Shown: piece after piece, positions 20,438-29,776 of the stretch | How positions within the stretch are numbered: position 1 is the first letter of the stretch | Layout of the letters: each line of letters opens with the position of its first letter | Assembly: GCA_000961595.1 (NCBI GenBank) | Contig: LADO01000050.1 | Coordinates: forward strand, 1 to 64,000 | Origin: Peptococcaceae bacterium BRH_c4b | GTDB taxonomy: Bacteria > Bacillota > Desulfotomaculia > Desulfotomaculales > Desulfocucumaceae | Length of the DNA: 64,000 bases | Reading direction: 5' to 3' | Notes under the pieces: generated by a model | The model's input: only the letters and a program-made list of their open reading frames with translations | Databases searched by the model: none | What the model was told of the DNA's origin: nothing | Position numbers and translations under genes: made by a program

Positions 20438-21433
20438 CTACACCGTAAGTTTGTCCGTATTGTTTCTGGCCAGAATGGACCGCAGGGCTGGTTCCAGTTC
20501 ACTGTAGCGGAATTTGTAGCCAAGTTCCAGTGCTCTGGAGGGAATCGCCCTCTGGCCGCTGAGCAGCAGTGCACCGGCCATTTCACCCAGGGCCAGCCGC
20601 AGCAGCGGAGCTGGTGCCCGGAACAGGGACGGGCGACCCATAACCCGGCCCAGGGTGCGGCTGAAGTCAGTATTGGTTACCGGGTTGGGGGCAACCGCAT
20701 TGAACGGACCGCTAGCCTGCCCGTTATTAATAAGGAAGAGTATAAGATCCACCATGTCTTGCAGGTGAATCCAGGGCATCCACTGCCTGCCTGAGCCAAG
20801 GGGCCCGCCCATGAACAGGCGGAAGGGCATCAGCAGCCGGGGCAGCGCACCGCCCCCTGGCCCCAATACCAGGCCGGTACGTAAAAGCACCACCCTTATA
20901 CCCAGTTCTTCAGCACGCAGTGCTTCCTGCTCCCAATCCCAACATACTCCACTCAAAAAATCTCTCCCCGGGCCTTCGGCCTCTGCAACCATACCGTTTT
21001 CCCGTGGTCCGTAATAACCCACCGCCGAGCCGCTAATTAGTACCCGGGGCTTGCGTTTCGCCAGCGCCAGGGCGTTAATTAAATTCCTGGTACCCTGTAC
21101 ACGGCTTTGCCGGATACGTTCCTTTTGTATTTTGTTCCAGCGCCGGGCGGCAATGGGTTCACCGGCCAGGTTTACCACGACCTCCGCATTGTCCAGTGCT
21201 TCCCGCCATTGGGCGTCCCCGGCTCCCGGAGTGTCGTCTGCCGGGTTACAGTCAGGCGTGGCGCCGGTTACGTTCCATACCCTTCCCACCGGCCAGGTGA
21301 CTGTCCGAACTCCCTCAGGCGTGCGGCATGTCCGGGCACGGGAAAGCAGAACAACATCTTGACCTTCCGCCAGGAGTGCATCAACCAGGGCTCTGCCAAT
21401 AAACCCGGTTCCTCCAGTTAACAACACTTTCAT
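20438..21433 (-). CDS. TIGR01777 family NAD(P)-dependent epimerase-like protein
   Basis: 331 residues from ATG 21433, which has GGAGGATTTACA directly upstream; a longer frame to 21451 is less likely. The Rossmann motif MKVLLTGGTGFIGRAL is at the extreme N-terminus. SGSAVGYYGPRENG contains the SDR YxxxK-region variant of this family, and the C-terminus has the DUF1731 domain (RAIPSRALELGYKFRYSELE). Family members (YfcH, YfhF, animal SDR39U1) have no settled biochemical role; the old label cell division inhibitor SulA is not supported. It is monocistronic and divergent from priA. Confidence 0.9.
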   Translation of the reverse strand: MKVLLTGGTGFIGRALVDALLAEGQDVVLLSRARTCRTPEGVRTVTWPVGRVWNVTGATPDCNPADDTPGAGDAQWREALDNAEVVVNLAGEPIAARRWNKIQKERIRQSRVQGTRNLINALALAKRKPRVLISGSAVGYYGPRENGMVAEAEGPGRDFLSGVCWDWEQEALRAEELGIRVVLLRTGLVLGPGGGALPRLLMPFRLFMGGPLGSGRQWMPWIHLQDMVDLILFLINNGQASGPFNAVAPNPVTNTDFSRTLGRVMGRPSLFRAPAPLLRLALGEMAGALLLSGQRAIPSRALELGYKFRYSELEPALRSILARNNTDKLTV

Positions 21434-21486
21434 TGTAAATCCTCCGTCCAAAGTCCAAGGTCTAAAGTCTGAAGTTCCCAGTTTTC

Positions 21487-21522
21487 TTTGACTTTTGACA
21501 TTCGACTTTTGACATTTGACAA
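21487..21522. repeat. Short tandem repeat upstream of priA
   Basis: TTTTGACATT occurs in three imperfect copies in a row (TTTGACTTTTGACATTCGAC and following). It lies between the divergent epimerase and priA genes. It follows a degenerate AAAGTCCAAGGTCTAAAGTC stretch of the same character. Probably neutral expansion, but TTGACA units are also -35-like. Confidence 0.6.
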
Positions 21523-21635
21523 TTTATTTGTCTTTAGAAGATTATACCGCAGGGCTGTGCCACAGCCAACCCCGTCCTTTATACCCCCGGGTACTTCTGG
21601 TATAATTGTCCTGTAGAAAAAACGGCGGTGATAAT

Positions 21636-23855
21636 TTGGAAGATGCAAAATTCGCCAGGGTACTCGTTGATGTTCCATTGCGTGGAATAGATGAGAGCTT
21701 CCATTACAGCGTGCCTGCGGAAATGAGCAACAGAATTCGCCAGGGCAGTAGAGTTCTGACGCCTTTCGGTAAAAAGCAGGTGGTGGGTTACGTACTAGAT
21801 TTCAGCAGTCCCCCTGGCGATATCAAAGAGCTAAAAGAAATTTCCAGTATATTGAACGAGGGTCCCGTGTTTACTCCGGAACAACTTTCCCTGGCCGGGT
21901 GGATGGCGGAATATTACCTTTGTTCTATGGTAACTGCCTTGCAGTCCGTTATATTACCCGGCATCCAGGGCAGGGGCGCACGTACCGTAAAGTGTTATTA
22001 TCCCGTTCTCCCGCCGGAAGGAAAGCCTGATCTTTCCCGCTTGCCCAAACAGGAAAGGGTTTGGGAGGCGTCCCTGGCTTTGCCGGGCATGTCGAAAAAG
22101 GAACTGGCCCTTGCTGCCGGTACCGGCCCCGGGGTGATTGACACCCTGGTGGCCAAGGGACTGTTGCGCACCGAGGTGCAGGAGACGCGCCGGGATCCTT
22201 ACCCAATAACACAGTCTCTCCCGGAGAATGCTTATGCACTTAACCCGGAACAGTCACGTGCCCTGGAGGAAACTGCCTGTGCCATTTCCGGACAGGCTCC
22301 CAAAGTATTTTTATTACACGGCATCACCGGCAGCGGCAAAACCGAGGTATACCTGCGGGCCATTGAAAAGGTTATGGCCATGGGCCGTCAGACTGTGGTG
22401 ATGGTGCCCGAAATCGCCCTTACCCCCCAGATGGTGTCCATATTTAAAAGCCGCTTCGGTGATCAGGTGGCAGTTCTACATAGCCGCCTTTCCGAGGGGG
22501 AAAGATATGACGAGTGGAACCGTATCCGCTGCGGTCTGGCGCCGGTGGTTCTGGGGGCACGCTCCGCGGTTTTTGCGCCTTTAAATAACCCCGGGCTATT
22601 TGTTCTGGATGAGGAGCACGAGCCCTCATATAAACAGGAGGAAACTCCCCGTTACCACGCCAGGGATGTGGCCCTGAAACTTGCTGGAAGCAACGGTGCC
22701 GTGGTAATGCTGGGCAGCGCTACCCCTTCCCTGGAATCATTCAGCCGGACCCTTTCTGGAGGGCCTTACGCCTTGCTGAACTTGTCCAGCCGGATAGGCA
22801 ACAGGCCTTTGCCGGCAGTGCGGATTGTGGACATGCGCCATGAAGGACAGTCCGGTAACGTCGGCATTTTCAGCAGGGACATGCTTGAAGCCATAAAGGA
22901 CAGGATTGACCGGGGCGAACAGATTATACTGTTTTTAAACCGCAGGGGTTATTCCACCTACGTGGTCTGCCGTGATTGCGGCCAGGTTATGAAGTGCCCG
23001 CACTGCGATATTTCCCTGACCTACCATGCCAACGGGAACCTGCGCTGCCACTACTGCAACCACTCCCTTACGGCTCCGGGGGTCTGCCCGGAGTGCGGCA
23101 GCCGACATGTGGGTTATTATGGTACCGGTACCCAGAAGGTTGAAGAAGAGATTAGAATGTTTTTCCCGGGGGCCGGGGTGCTGCGCATGGACGGAGACAC
23201 CACCTCCCGTAAGGGTTCCCATGGTGAGATATTGCGGGCTTTCAGGGAAAGAGAAGCGGATATTCTGCTGGGAACCCAGATGGTGGCCAAGGGGCTCGAT
23301 TTGCCCGGGGTTACCCTGGTAGGGGTAATTAACGCCGATACTTCCCTGCACATGCCCGATTTCCGTGCTGCAGAAAGGACCTTTCAGCTTATAACCCAGG
23401 TGGCCGGGAGGGCCGGGCGCGGCGAACTCGGCGGTGATGTGCTGGTGCAGACTTTCAGCCCTGAACATTATTCCATACGCTGTGCAGCAGGACATGATTA
23501 TAGTGAATTTTTCAGGCTGGAAATGAGAGTACGCAAGGCTATGCAATATCCTCCCTTTGTGCGTCTGGCCCGTATTTTAATGACGGGGACGGATGAGGGT
23601 GAAATTCAGGCCTTTGCCGATAAAGTGCGCCAGCTGATGGAAAAGGAATCTTCCAGCGAAAGCATCCAATATATGGGGCCAGCTCCGGCGCCCCTGGCCA
23701 GAGTGAAGGATCGTTACCGTTATCATATAATAATAAAGGGCCAGGGCGGTGTCGCCCTGCGCCGGGCTCTGACCAATTTATATAATAGCGCGGGATTCAG
23801 GCAAAATAGAAAAATTTCTGTGGTGCTTGACATCGACCCCCAGAATTTGATGTAA
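21636..23855 (+). CDS. priA: Primosomal protein N' (replication restart helicase)
   Basis: About 740 residues. The N-terminal 3'-OH-binding domain begins FARVLVDVPLRGIDESFHY. Walker A is GITGSGKTEVYLRA, the DExH box is DEEHEPSYKQEE, and a helicase C domain includes QVAGRAGRGELGGDV. The zinc-binding module has CRDCGQVMKCPHC, CHYCNHSL and CPECGS, the eight cysteines needed for primosome assembly. PriA recognises stalled forks and reloads the replisome. The start is TTG at 21636 with GGCGGTG upstream; TATAAT at 21600-21605 could be its -10 box. It opens the run priA, def, fmt, DUF116, rsmB, common in Clostridia. Confidence 0.97.
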   Translation: MEDAKFARVLVDVPLRGIDESFHYSVPAEMSNRIRQGSRVLTPFGKKQVVGYVLDFSSPPGDIKELKEISSILNEGPVFTPEQLSLAGWMAEYYLCSMVTALQSVILPGIQGRGARTVKCYYPVLPPEGKPDLSRLPKQERVWEASLALPGMSKKELALAAGTGPGVIDTLVAKGLLRTEVQETRRDPYPITQSLPENAYALNPEQSRALEETACAISGQAPKVFLLHGITGSGKTEVYLRAIEKVMAMGRQTVVMVPEIALTPQMVSIFKSRFGDQVAVLHSRLSEGERYDEWNRIRCGLAPVVLGARSAVFAPLNNPGLFVLDEEHEPSYKQEETPRYHARDVALKLAGSNGAVVMLGSATPSLESFSRTLSGGPYALLNLSSRIGNRPLPAVRIVDMRHEGQSGNVGIFSRDMLEAIKDRIDRGEQIILFLNRRGYSTYVVCRDCGQVMKCPHCDISLTYHANGNLRCHYCNHSLTAPGVCPECGSRHVGYYGTGTQKVEEEIRMFFPGAGVLRMDGDTTSRKGSHGEILRAFREREADILLGTQMVAKGLDLPGVTLVGVINADTSLHMPDFRAAERTFQLITQVAGRAGRGELGGDVLVQTFSPEHYSIRCAAGHDYSEFFRLEMRVRKAMQYPPFVRLARILMTGTDEGEIQAFADKVRQLMEKESSSESIQYMGPAPAPLARVKDRYRYHIIIKGQGGVALRRALTNLYNSAGFRQNRKISVVLDIDPQNLM

Positions 23856-23924
23856 TTTGTCAGTAGTCATAGTCAGAATGTTAGTATTTTAATTACTGCA
23901 CTGAAAATAAGTTTAGGGAAATGT

Positions 23925-24072
23925 CATCCTGAGCGTTAGCGAAGGATCTTAGGATTCTTCACTTCGTTCAGAATGACATAAAGTGTCCTGGATTTTCATA
24001 CTCTGATGCTGCTGCTCGCGGCATGGATGTCTGAATACTGAATACTGACTACTGAATTCTGAATACCTGAAT
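23925..24072. repeat. Dispersed palindromic element (TCATCCTGAGCG type), copy 1
   Basis: GTCATCCTGAGCGTTAGCGA, GGATCTTAGGATTCTTCACT and TCGTTCAGAATGACAT form a long imperfect palindrome. It is followed by a CTCGCGGCATGGATGTCTGA stretch and a TACTGAATACTGACTACTGA run. The same composite occurs at 31010-31220, and its tail alone at 24605-24722. It separates priA from def. Non-coding. Confidence 0.85.
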
Positions 24073-24096
24073 AAAGCCGGACGGGAAGGGGATAAA

Positions 24097-24552
24097 ATGG
24101 CAGTTTATAATATTGTGGAAACCGGAGACGATGTATTGAGGGAGATAGCCAGGGAGGTGCCGAAAATAACCTCCAACATAGTTAAACTGCTGATCAATAT
24201 GAGAGATACAATGTATGCTAATAAAGGCGTCGGTCTGGCCGCCCCACAGGTAGGGGTATCCAAACGGATAATTGTGGTTGATGCTGGTGATGGTTTGATA
24301 GAACTAATCAATCCGGTTATTTGTGAGGCATCCGGCGAGGAAACAGACACGGAGGGCTGTTTGAGCGTGCCTGAATGGATGGGTGATGTCAGCAGGCCGG
24401 CCAAAGTAGTGGTAAAGGGGCTGGACCGCAACGGCAGGGAACTGGAAATCAATGCCGCAGGCTTTCTGGCCCGGGTTCTTCAACACGAAATAGATCACCT
24501 GGAAGGTATACTGTTTACCGATAAGGCCATAAATGTACGGCGTATAAAATAA
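24097..24552 (+). CDS. def: Peptide deformylase
   Basis: 151 residues with the three family motifs: [10 protein letters not shown] (motif I, GxGLAAxQ), EGCLSVPEW (EGCLS, metal-binding Cys) and [12 protein letters not shown] (HExxH, metal-binding His pair and catalytic Glu). It removes the N-formyl group from nascent proteins. AAGGGGATAAA precedes the ATG. It stands next to fmt, which installs the formyl group on initiator tRNA, the usual arrangement. A repeat separates the two genes, so a separate promoter for fmt is possible. Confidence 0.97.
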   Translation: MAVYNIVETGDDVLREIAREVPKITSNIVKLLINMRDTMYANKGVGLAAPQVGVSKRIIVVDAGDGLIELINPVICEASGEETDTEGCLSVPEWMGDVSRPAKVVVKGLDRNGRELEINAAGFLARVLQHEIDHLEGILFTDKAINVRRIK

Positions 24553-24604
24553 CCCCCGGTTTTTTTTAATATTTTTTAGCAGTGGAAAATTTGGCAAGAA
24601 TATA

Positions 24605-24722
24605 AGTAACTACTCAGTAGTCAGTAGTCAGGAGTTAGAATGAGAGAACGGTTTATCGTCTCGAAGTATTCTGAATTCTGACTACTGAATTCTGACTACT
24701 GAATTCTGAATACCTGAATAGA
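24605..24722. repeat. Repeat tract of CTGACTACTGAATT units
   Basis: AGTAGTCAGTAGTCAGGAGT, AGAATGAGAGAACGG and several CTGACTACTGAATT units ending TACCTGAATAG. The same AGAATGAGAGAACGG block is at 31026-31040 and the same terminal units are at 24030-24070 and 31195-31220. It fills the gap between def and fmt. Confidence 0.8.
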
Positions 24723-24737
24723 GTTGAGGCGATTGAT

Positions 24738-25745
24738 ATGCGGTTATTGTTTATGGGCACCCCGGATTTTGCGGTGCCCTCTCTGAGGGCGCTGCATGCC
24801 GCCGGGCACAATATAGCAGGTGTGGTGACTCAGCCGGACCGGCCCGGGGGCAGGGGGAAAAAATTACGTCCCTCTCCGGTCAAGCAAGCGGCCCTGGACA
24901 TGGGATTGCCGCTGTGGCAGCCCGAAAAGATAAAAAACAGCGATTTTATCGGGATAATAAAAGAAATCAGCCCGGCCGTAATTATAGTGGTTGCTTTCGG
25001 GCAAATTCTTCCCCGGGAGATACTGGAGATGCCCCCCAGGGGATGCATTAACCTGCATGCTTCGCTGTTGCCACGCTACAGGGGGGCGGCGCCCATTCAC
25101 CGGGCGGTTATCAACGGGGAAACTGAAACAGGTGTAACTACCATGTTTATGAATAAGGGCCTGGACACCGGGGACATGCTGCTAAGTCAAAGAACTCCCA
25201 TAGCACCGGAAGAAAACGTGGGTTCCGTTCATGACAGGCTGTCCCGGCTGGGGGCGGATCTGCTGGTTAAAACCATCGCTTTGCTGGAGCGGAAGGAAAT
25301 TCAGCCCGTCCCTCAGGACGATACCGGGGCCACTTATGCCTCCATGCTTACACGGGAGGATGAAGTGATCAACTGGGCTGATTCAGCCCTGGCTATATTT
25401 AACAGGGTGCGGGGTATGGACCCCTGGCCCGGGGCCAGGACTTTGCTGGGAGATAAGGTTGTGAAAATATGGCGGGCTAAATTACCGGGAAGTCCAGACA
25501 GCATGAAAAGAGAAAATTTATCCGCTGCCTGCAGCCCGGGTACTGTAACTGCTGCCGGACCGGACGTGCTTGAGGTAATGACCGGGACAGGGCCGCTGGA
25601 GATAGCCGAGTTGCAACTTCAGGGCGGCAGGCGCCTGCGGGCACAGGACTTTTTACGGGGCAATGTCATTTCGCCGGGCACCCTCCTGGGCGAACCGGAC
25701 TGTGCCCGGCAGTTCCAACCCCCGAAGGGAAGTGCCCGGACATGA
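24738..25745 (+). CDS. fmt: Methionyl-tRNA formyltransferase
   Basis: 335 residues. MRLLFMGTPDFAVPSLRALH is the formyltransferase N-terminus. The catalytic Asn-His-Asp set is represented by NLHASLLPRYRGAAPIHRAV (SLLPRYRG loop) and GLDTGDML. The C-terminal OB-like domain that binds tRNA covers about residues 210-315. It transfers formyl from 10-formyl-THF to Met-tRNAfMet. GAGGCGATTGAT precedes the ATG. Its stop overlaps the start of the DUF116 gene (ATGA). Confidence 0.97.
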   Translation: MRLLFMGTPDFAVPSLRALHAAGHNIAGVVTQPDRPGGRGKKLRPSPVKQAALDMGLPLWQPEKIKNSDFIGIIKEISPAVIIVVAFGQILPREILEMPPRGCINLHASLLPRYRGAAPIHRAVINGETETGVTTMFMNKGLDTGDMLLSQRTPIAPEENVGSVHDRLSRLGADLLVKTIALLERKEIQPVPQDDTGATYASMLTREDEVINWADSALAIFNRVRGMDPWPGARTLLGDKVVKIWRAKLPGSPDSMKRENLSAACSPGTVTAAGPDVLEVMTGTGPLEIAELQLQGGRRLRAQDFLRGNVISPGTLLGEPDCARQFQPPKGSART

Positions 25746-26590
25746 GAAAGGTGCTGGACAGCATTCACCCCCATGTGCGCAAACGAATTTTTCTCGGGCT
25801 GCTATTGCTCAGCCTGTTGGTGGTGGGGGGTGTTACCTTCGGGGTATGGTACCTGATTTTTTATCCCGGCCGCTCCCTGCTGCACCAGATTATACTGGTT
25901 TTACTGGTGGGCGTCCTGGCCATGGGGGTAATGCTGGCGGGTCTGGGAATCCTGGGTATAGTGTTGTCATTACTTTACGCCAAAAAAATATTTCTATTGA
26001 ACGGGCCTATGCGGGTGGCGGTTAATATGCTGTTCCCCGTGGTTATAGGTCTGGCCAGGCTTTTCAAATTTGATATAGACAGGGTTAAAAACTCCTATAT
26101 TGAAGTCAACAATCAACTGGTCCGGGCGCTGCGCATGAAGCTTAAGCCCGATCAGATATTGCTGCTGGCGCCCCACTGCCTGCAAAACACTGAATGCCCC
26201 CACAAAATTACTGTAGACATAAACAACTGCCGCCGCTGCGGCAGGTGCAGCGTCAGTGACTTGCTGCAGATGAGGGACGCTTACGGTATCAACATGGGGA
26301 TTGCCACAGGCGGGACCCTGGCCAGGAAGTATGTAAAGGAGTACCGGCCCAGGGCCATTGTGGCCATTGCCTGTGAGCGGGATTTAACCAGCGGCATTCA
26401 GGATTCCAACCCCGTGCCGGTGCTGGGCATAACAAATTCACGGCCCAACGGGCCGTGTTATAATACCTGTATATATATGCCCCGGGTGGAAGAGGCCGTT
26501 AATCATTTTTTGCCGGGGACGGAAGGCGGAAGACAATTTGCCAAAGCCGAATGCCAGGGAAATTGCCCTGATGGTATTAAAGGAAGTTGA
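25742..26590 (+). CDS. DUF116 membrane protein
   Basis: 282 residues. Two N-terminal membrane helices lie at about 17-45 (FLGLLLLSLLVVGGVTFG region) and 50-80. The soluble part contains many cysteines: CLQNTECPHKI, CRRCGRCSV, ACERDLTSG, GPCYNTC and a final CQGNCPDG. This spacing suggests iron-sulfur or zinc sites on the cytoplasmic side. DUF116 genes are regularly found between fmt and rsmB in Clostridia, with unknown function. It overlaps fmt by 4 bases and rsmB by 53 bases. Confidence 0.88.
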   Translation: MRKVLDSIHPHVRKRIFLGLLLLSLLVVGGVTFGVWYLIFYPGRSLLHQIILVLLVGVLAMGVMLAGLGILGIVLSLLYAKKIFLLNGPMRVAVNMLFPVVIGLARLFKFDIDRVKNSYIEVNNQLVRALRMKLKPDQILLLAPHCLQNTECPHKITVDINNCRRCGRCSVSDLLQMRDAYGINMGIATGGTLARKYVKEYRPRAIVAIACERDLTSGIQDSNPVPVLGITNSRPNGPCYNTCIYMPRVEEAVNHFLPGTEGGRQFAKAECQGNCPDGIKGS

Positions 26591-27899
26591 CGGGGAGGGT
26601 GCGTACTCCAATATTGCTCTAAACCGGCTTTTGGAGAAACACCGCCCGGGTAAGCTGGACCGCGCATTTGCTACGGAACTTGTTTATGGTACCCTGCGGA
26701 ATCTGAATACACTGGACTGGCTGCTGGGTCATTTCCTGAAGCAGCCCATGAAAAAACAGACTTCCTGGTTAAGGAGCATATTGCGCCTGGGGGCATACCA
26801 GATTGTATTCATGGACAGGGTTCCGGATTCAGCGGCTGTTAATGAGTCCGCTAACCTGGCCGGTCGATATGCCCATGCCGGTGCTGTTAATTTTGTCAAC
26901 GGTGTGCTGCGCAACCTCGCCAGGGGCTATAAAAATATAGCATACCCTGATTATGAAAGCGATCCCGTAGCGCACATTGCCCTTCGCTATGCCCATCCTC
27001 CCTGGCTGGTGCAAAGGTGGCTGAGGGATTACGGACCGGACGATACAATTGCCCTCTGCCGGGCCGACAATGCACCCGCCCCCAATACCATCCGCACCAA
27101 TACCCTTAAAATTACCAGGGAAGATTTAGCGGAACGGCTGGCTGTAGAAGGGGTTGACTCCCGTGTCACCACCTTTGCCCCGGAAGGACTGTATATAGAA
27201 GGATTTATGTCCCTGCACGGATTTAAGCCCTTTGAGGAAGGGCTTTTTCAGGTTCAGGACGAGAGTTCCATGCTGGTAGGCCATGCGTTATCTCCGGTGC
27301 CTGGTTCCTTTGTCCTGGACGCCACCAGTGCCCCCGGGGGCAAGGCCACTCATCTGGCCCAGTTGATGGGGGACAGGGGAACGGTTATGGCGGCGGATAT
27401 ACACCCCCATAAATTAAATCTTATTGAAGACAACTGCCGGCGGCTGGGCATAAACTGCGTGCACTCTTTTCTGGCTGACGCCAGGGATTTTTCCGGGGAT
27501 CTGGCCGGTAAGGCGGATTATGTTCTGGTGGACGCGCCGTGTTCCGGCCTGGGCGTGTTGAGGAGGCGACCGGATTCCCGCTGGCGCAGGACCCCGGAGC
27601 AGATACCGGAAATACTGGAACTGCAGCGGCGCATATTAAATAGCGCCTCCCGCTGCCTGAAGCCGGGAGGGGTGCTGGTTTACAGCACCTGCACCCTGGC
27701 AGAGGAAGAAAATTTGGCCCAGGTGAAACATTTTATAGAGGACAATACTCTATTCGTAATGGAGGATTTAACCCCTTACCTGCCTCAGACACTGGGCCTG
27801 GAGCAGATCATGGCCAGCGGCTATTTGCAGCTACTGCCGCATAAGCATGGAACGGATGGTTTTTTTATCGCCAGAATGCGAAAAAAGGGATTAGTATAA
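26538..27899 (+). CDS. rsmB: 16S rRNA (cytosine-967 C5) methyltransferase
   Basis: 453 residues. The N-terminal NusB-like domain (AREIALMVLKEVDGEGAYSN, then GTLRNLNTLDWLL) identifies RsmB. The SAM domain carries LDATSAPGGKATHLAQLM, DIHPHKL, DAPCSGLGVLRRRPD with the first catalytic Cys, and YSTCTLAEEEN with the second. Normally the motif I loop reads DxCAAPGGK; the Thr-Ser here is a minor change. The start is TTG at 26538 with GGAAGGCGGAAG upstream, lying inside the DUF116 gene; coupling is likely. Confidence 0.95.
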   Translation: MPKPNAREIALMVLKEVDGEGAYSNIALNRLLEKHRPGKLDRAFATELVYGTLRNLNTLDWLLGHFLKQPMKKQTSWLRSILRLGAYQIVFMDRVPDSAAVNESANLAGRYAHAGAVNFVNGVLRNLARGYKNIAYPDYESDPVAHIALRYAHPPWLVQRWLRDYGPDDTIALCRADNAPAPNTIRTNTLKITREDLAERLAVEGVDSRVTTFAPEGLYIEGFMSLHGFKPFEEGLFQVQDESSMLVGHALSPVPGSFVLDATSAPGGKATHLAQLMGDRGTVMAADIHPHKLNLIEDNCRRLGINCVHSFLADARDFSGDLAGKADYVLVDAPCSGLGVLRRRPDSRWRRTPEQIPEILELQRRILNSASRCLKPGGVLVYSTCTLAEEENLAQVKHFIEDNTLFVMEDLTPYLPQTLGLEQIMASGYLQLLPHKHGTDGFFIARMRKKGLV

Positions 27900-27952
27900 A
27901 GGGGTAGAAATAGATTGATCAATGATGCTGTATATATGATGGTAGCCTGAAA

Positions 27953-28993
27953 ATGAAAAAAAACCTTAAAGATTATTCCTTAGCGGAACTCGAAAATATG
28001 ATCAGAGAAATGGGCCACCCCGCCTACAGGGCCAGGCAGGTGGCGGAGTGGCTTTTTCAAAAGGGTGCAGCATCCTTTGACGAGATGACGAACATACCCA
28101 GGGGGCTGCGGGAGTCACTGTCTACAGCATATGCTCCCGGCGCGCTACAGGTATTAAAAAAGCAGGTTTCCGGACGCGGCGGCACTGTGAAGTATTTACT
28201 GGGTCTGGCCGACGGCCAGGCGGTGGAGACGGTGCTCATGCGCTATACATACGGCCTGTCCGCGTGCCTGTCCACTCAGGTGGGCTGCCGGATGGGCTGC
28301 CGGCTGTGTGCATCCGCCGCCGGGGGAAAGGTACGGAACCTGAGCCCCGGAGAAATATACGATCAGGTTCTGTCCGTGCAGAGGGACACAGGTGAGAGGG
28401 TTTCCCGGATAGTATTGATGGGTACGGGGGAACCCCTTGATAATCTGGACAACACGCTAAAATTTATTTATCTGGTCACGGCAGTTTACGCCCTCAACAT
28501 AAGTATGCGGCACATCACCCTATCCACCTGCGGTGTCGTGCCGGGGATAGAGAAACTGGCTAATCTGAAATTGCCCCTGACCCTGGCTGTTTCTCTGCAC
28601 GCACCGGAAGATGGGCTCAGGAGTAATCTTTTGCCTATAAATAACAGGTATCCTCTGGGCAGCCTGATGGAAGCCTGCCGCCGTTATATTGAAACCACAG
28701 GCCGCAGGATGACCTTTGAGTACGCTTTAATAGCAGGCGTTAACGACAGCCGGGAACATGCCACTAAACTTTCTAAACTATTGCGCGGCATGCTCTGCCA
28801 TGTGAATCTTATTCCCTTTAACCGGGTGCCCGGAAAGCCGTATACGGCGACCGGACCGGGTACAGTGCAAGCTTTCAGGCAGGAACTGGAGAGAGCCGGT
28901 ATCAGGGTAACCGTGCGCCGCAGGCTGGGTGAGGATATTGATGCCGCCTGCGGCCAGCTGAGACGGAGGAATATATCCCAGTCCGGGGATTAG
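27953..28993 (+). CDS. rlmN: 23S rRNA/tRNA adenine C2 methyltransferase (radical SAM)
   Basis: 346 residues. The radical-SAM cluster motif is CRMGCRLC (CxxxCxxC) after SACLSTQVG. The N-terminal region MKKNLKDYSLAELENMIREM and VETVLMRY match RlmN. The methyl-carrying Cys is expected near the C-terminus, where DAACGQLR is present. It methylates A2503 of 23S rRNA and A37 of some tRNAs. A gap of 53 bases follows rsmB and 10 bases precede fhaA, so it is in the same transcript. Confidence 0.96.
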   Translation: MKKNLKDYSLAELENMIREMGHPAYRARQVAEWLFQKGAASFDEMTNIPRGLRESLSTAYAPGALQVLKKQVSGRGGTVKYLLGLADGQAVETVLMRYTYGLSACLSTQVGCRMGCRLCASAAGGKVRNLSPGEIYDQVLSVQRDTGERVSRIVLMGTGEPLDNLDNTLKFIYLVTAVYALNISMRHITLSTCGVVPGIEKLANLKLPLTLAVSLHAPEDGLRSNLLPINNRYPLGSLMEACRRYIETTGRRMTFEYALIAGVNDSREHATKLSKLLRGMLCHVNLIPFNRVPGKPYTATGPGTVQAFRQELERAGIRVTVRRRLGEDIDAACGQLRRRNISQSGD

Positions 28994-29003
28994 AGGTGAT
29001 CAG

Positions 29004-29774
29004 GTGGGACTTTTTTCTGGTTTGGAAGGCGGTCTGGAAAAATATATAGAGGGTTTTTTCCGGGATAAATTCAAAGGCCGGGTGCAGCCTGTGGATATAG
29101 CCAAAAGACTGGCCCGGGAGATGAGGGACAAAAAAAGGGTAAGTGTGAACCTTGTTTATGCCCCCAACGAGTATACCGTTTTCCTCAGCCGCGAAGACTG
29201 GCTGGCGGTGGGTAGCATAGCCGGGGCGCTGGCTTCCGAACTACAGGAATATCTCAGCCAGAAGGCTCTTGAAAAGGACTTTACCCTGGTGGCCAAACCG
29301 CTGGTAATTATTCAGGGAGACGAGGATTTAAAGCCGGGGCAGTTACGGGTGGAATCGGCTTTTGGCACAGTCCCGCAGCTCACCGGGGAGGATCCGGATG
29401 AATGCCGGGTTGAGGAATTCGAAGATACACTGTGTTTCAGGCCGCTAAGGGATACTTCACCAGTGCCGGCGGTGAAACAGGATCATTGTTTTTTCCTTGT
29501 GGTTCAGGAAGGAACTCAGAAGGGGCGCATATTTGAGCTGGAAGGTTTTCCGGTGATCATAGGCAGGCGGGAGGGCAGCGAAATACTACTGGCCGATAAC
29601 AGCGTTTCCAGGCGCCATGCCAGTCTGGAGTTTTCCGGCGGGGCGTGGATTGTAACTGATCTGGGGAGTACCAACGGCACCTTTGTGAACGGTTTGCGTG
29701 TTAATAAAAAGGAACTTGCATCTGGTGACGCCGTAAAATTCGGCTCAACCCTGTGTATGTTAAAGGTGGAGTAG
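29004..29774 (+). CDS. fhaA: FhaA-like protein: DUF3662 plus FHA domain
   Basis: 256 residues. Residues 1-115 form the DUF3662 (FhaA N-terminal) domain: GLFSGLEGGLEKYIEGFFRD, then QPVDIAKRLAREM. The C-terminal FHA domain (about 165-255) has IIGRREGSEILLADNSVSRR and LGSTNGTFVNG, the phosphothreonine-binding set G-R, S-R-R-H and N-G. In actinobacteria FhaA docks phosphorylated partners of the cell-wall kinase cascade, such as MviN. The start GTG at 29004 follows GAGGTGATCAG. It begins the six-gene FHA/phosphatase/RodA/PBP/kinase set. Confidence 0.93.
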   Translation: MGLFSGLEGGLEKYIEGFFRDKFKGRVQPVDIAKRLAREMRDKKRVSVNLVYAPNEYTVFLSREDWLAVGSIAGALASELQEYLSQKALEKDFTLVAKPLVIIQGDEDLKPGQLRVESAFGTVPQLTGEDPDECRVEEFEDTLCFRPLRDTSPVPAVKQDHCFFLVVQEGTQKGRIFELEGFPVIIGRREGSEILLADNSVSRRHASLEFSGGAWIVTDLGSTNGTFVNGLRVNKKELASGDAVKFGSTLCMLKVE

Positions 29775-29776
29775 TT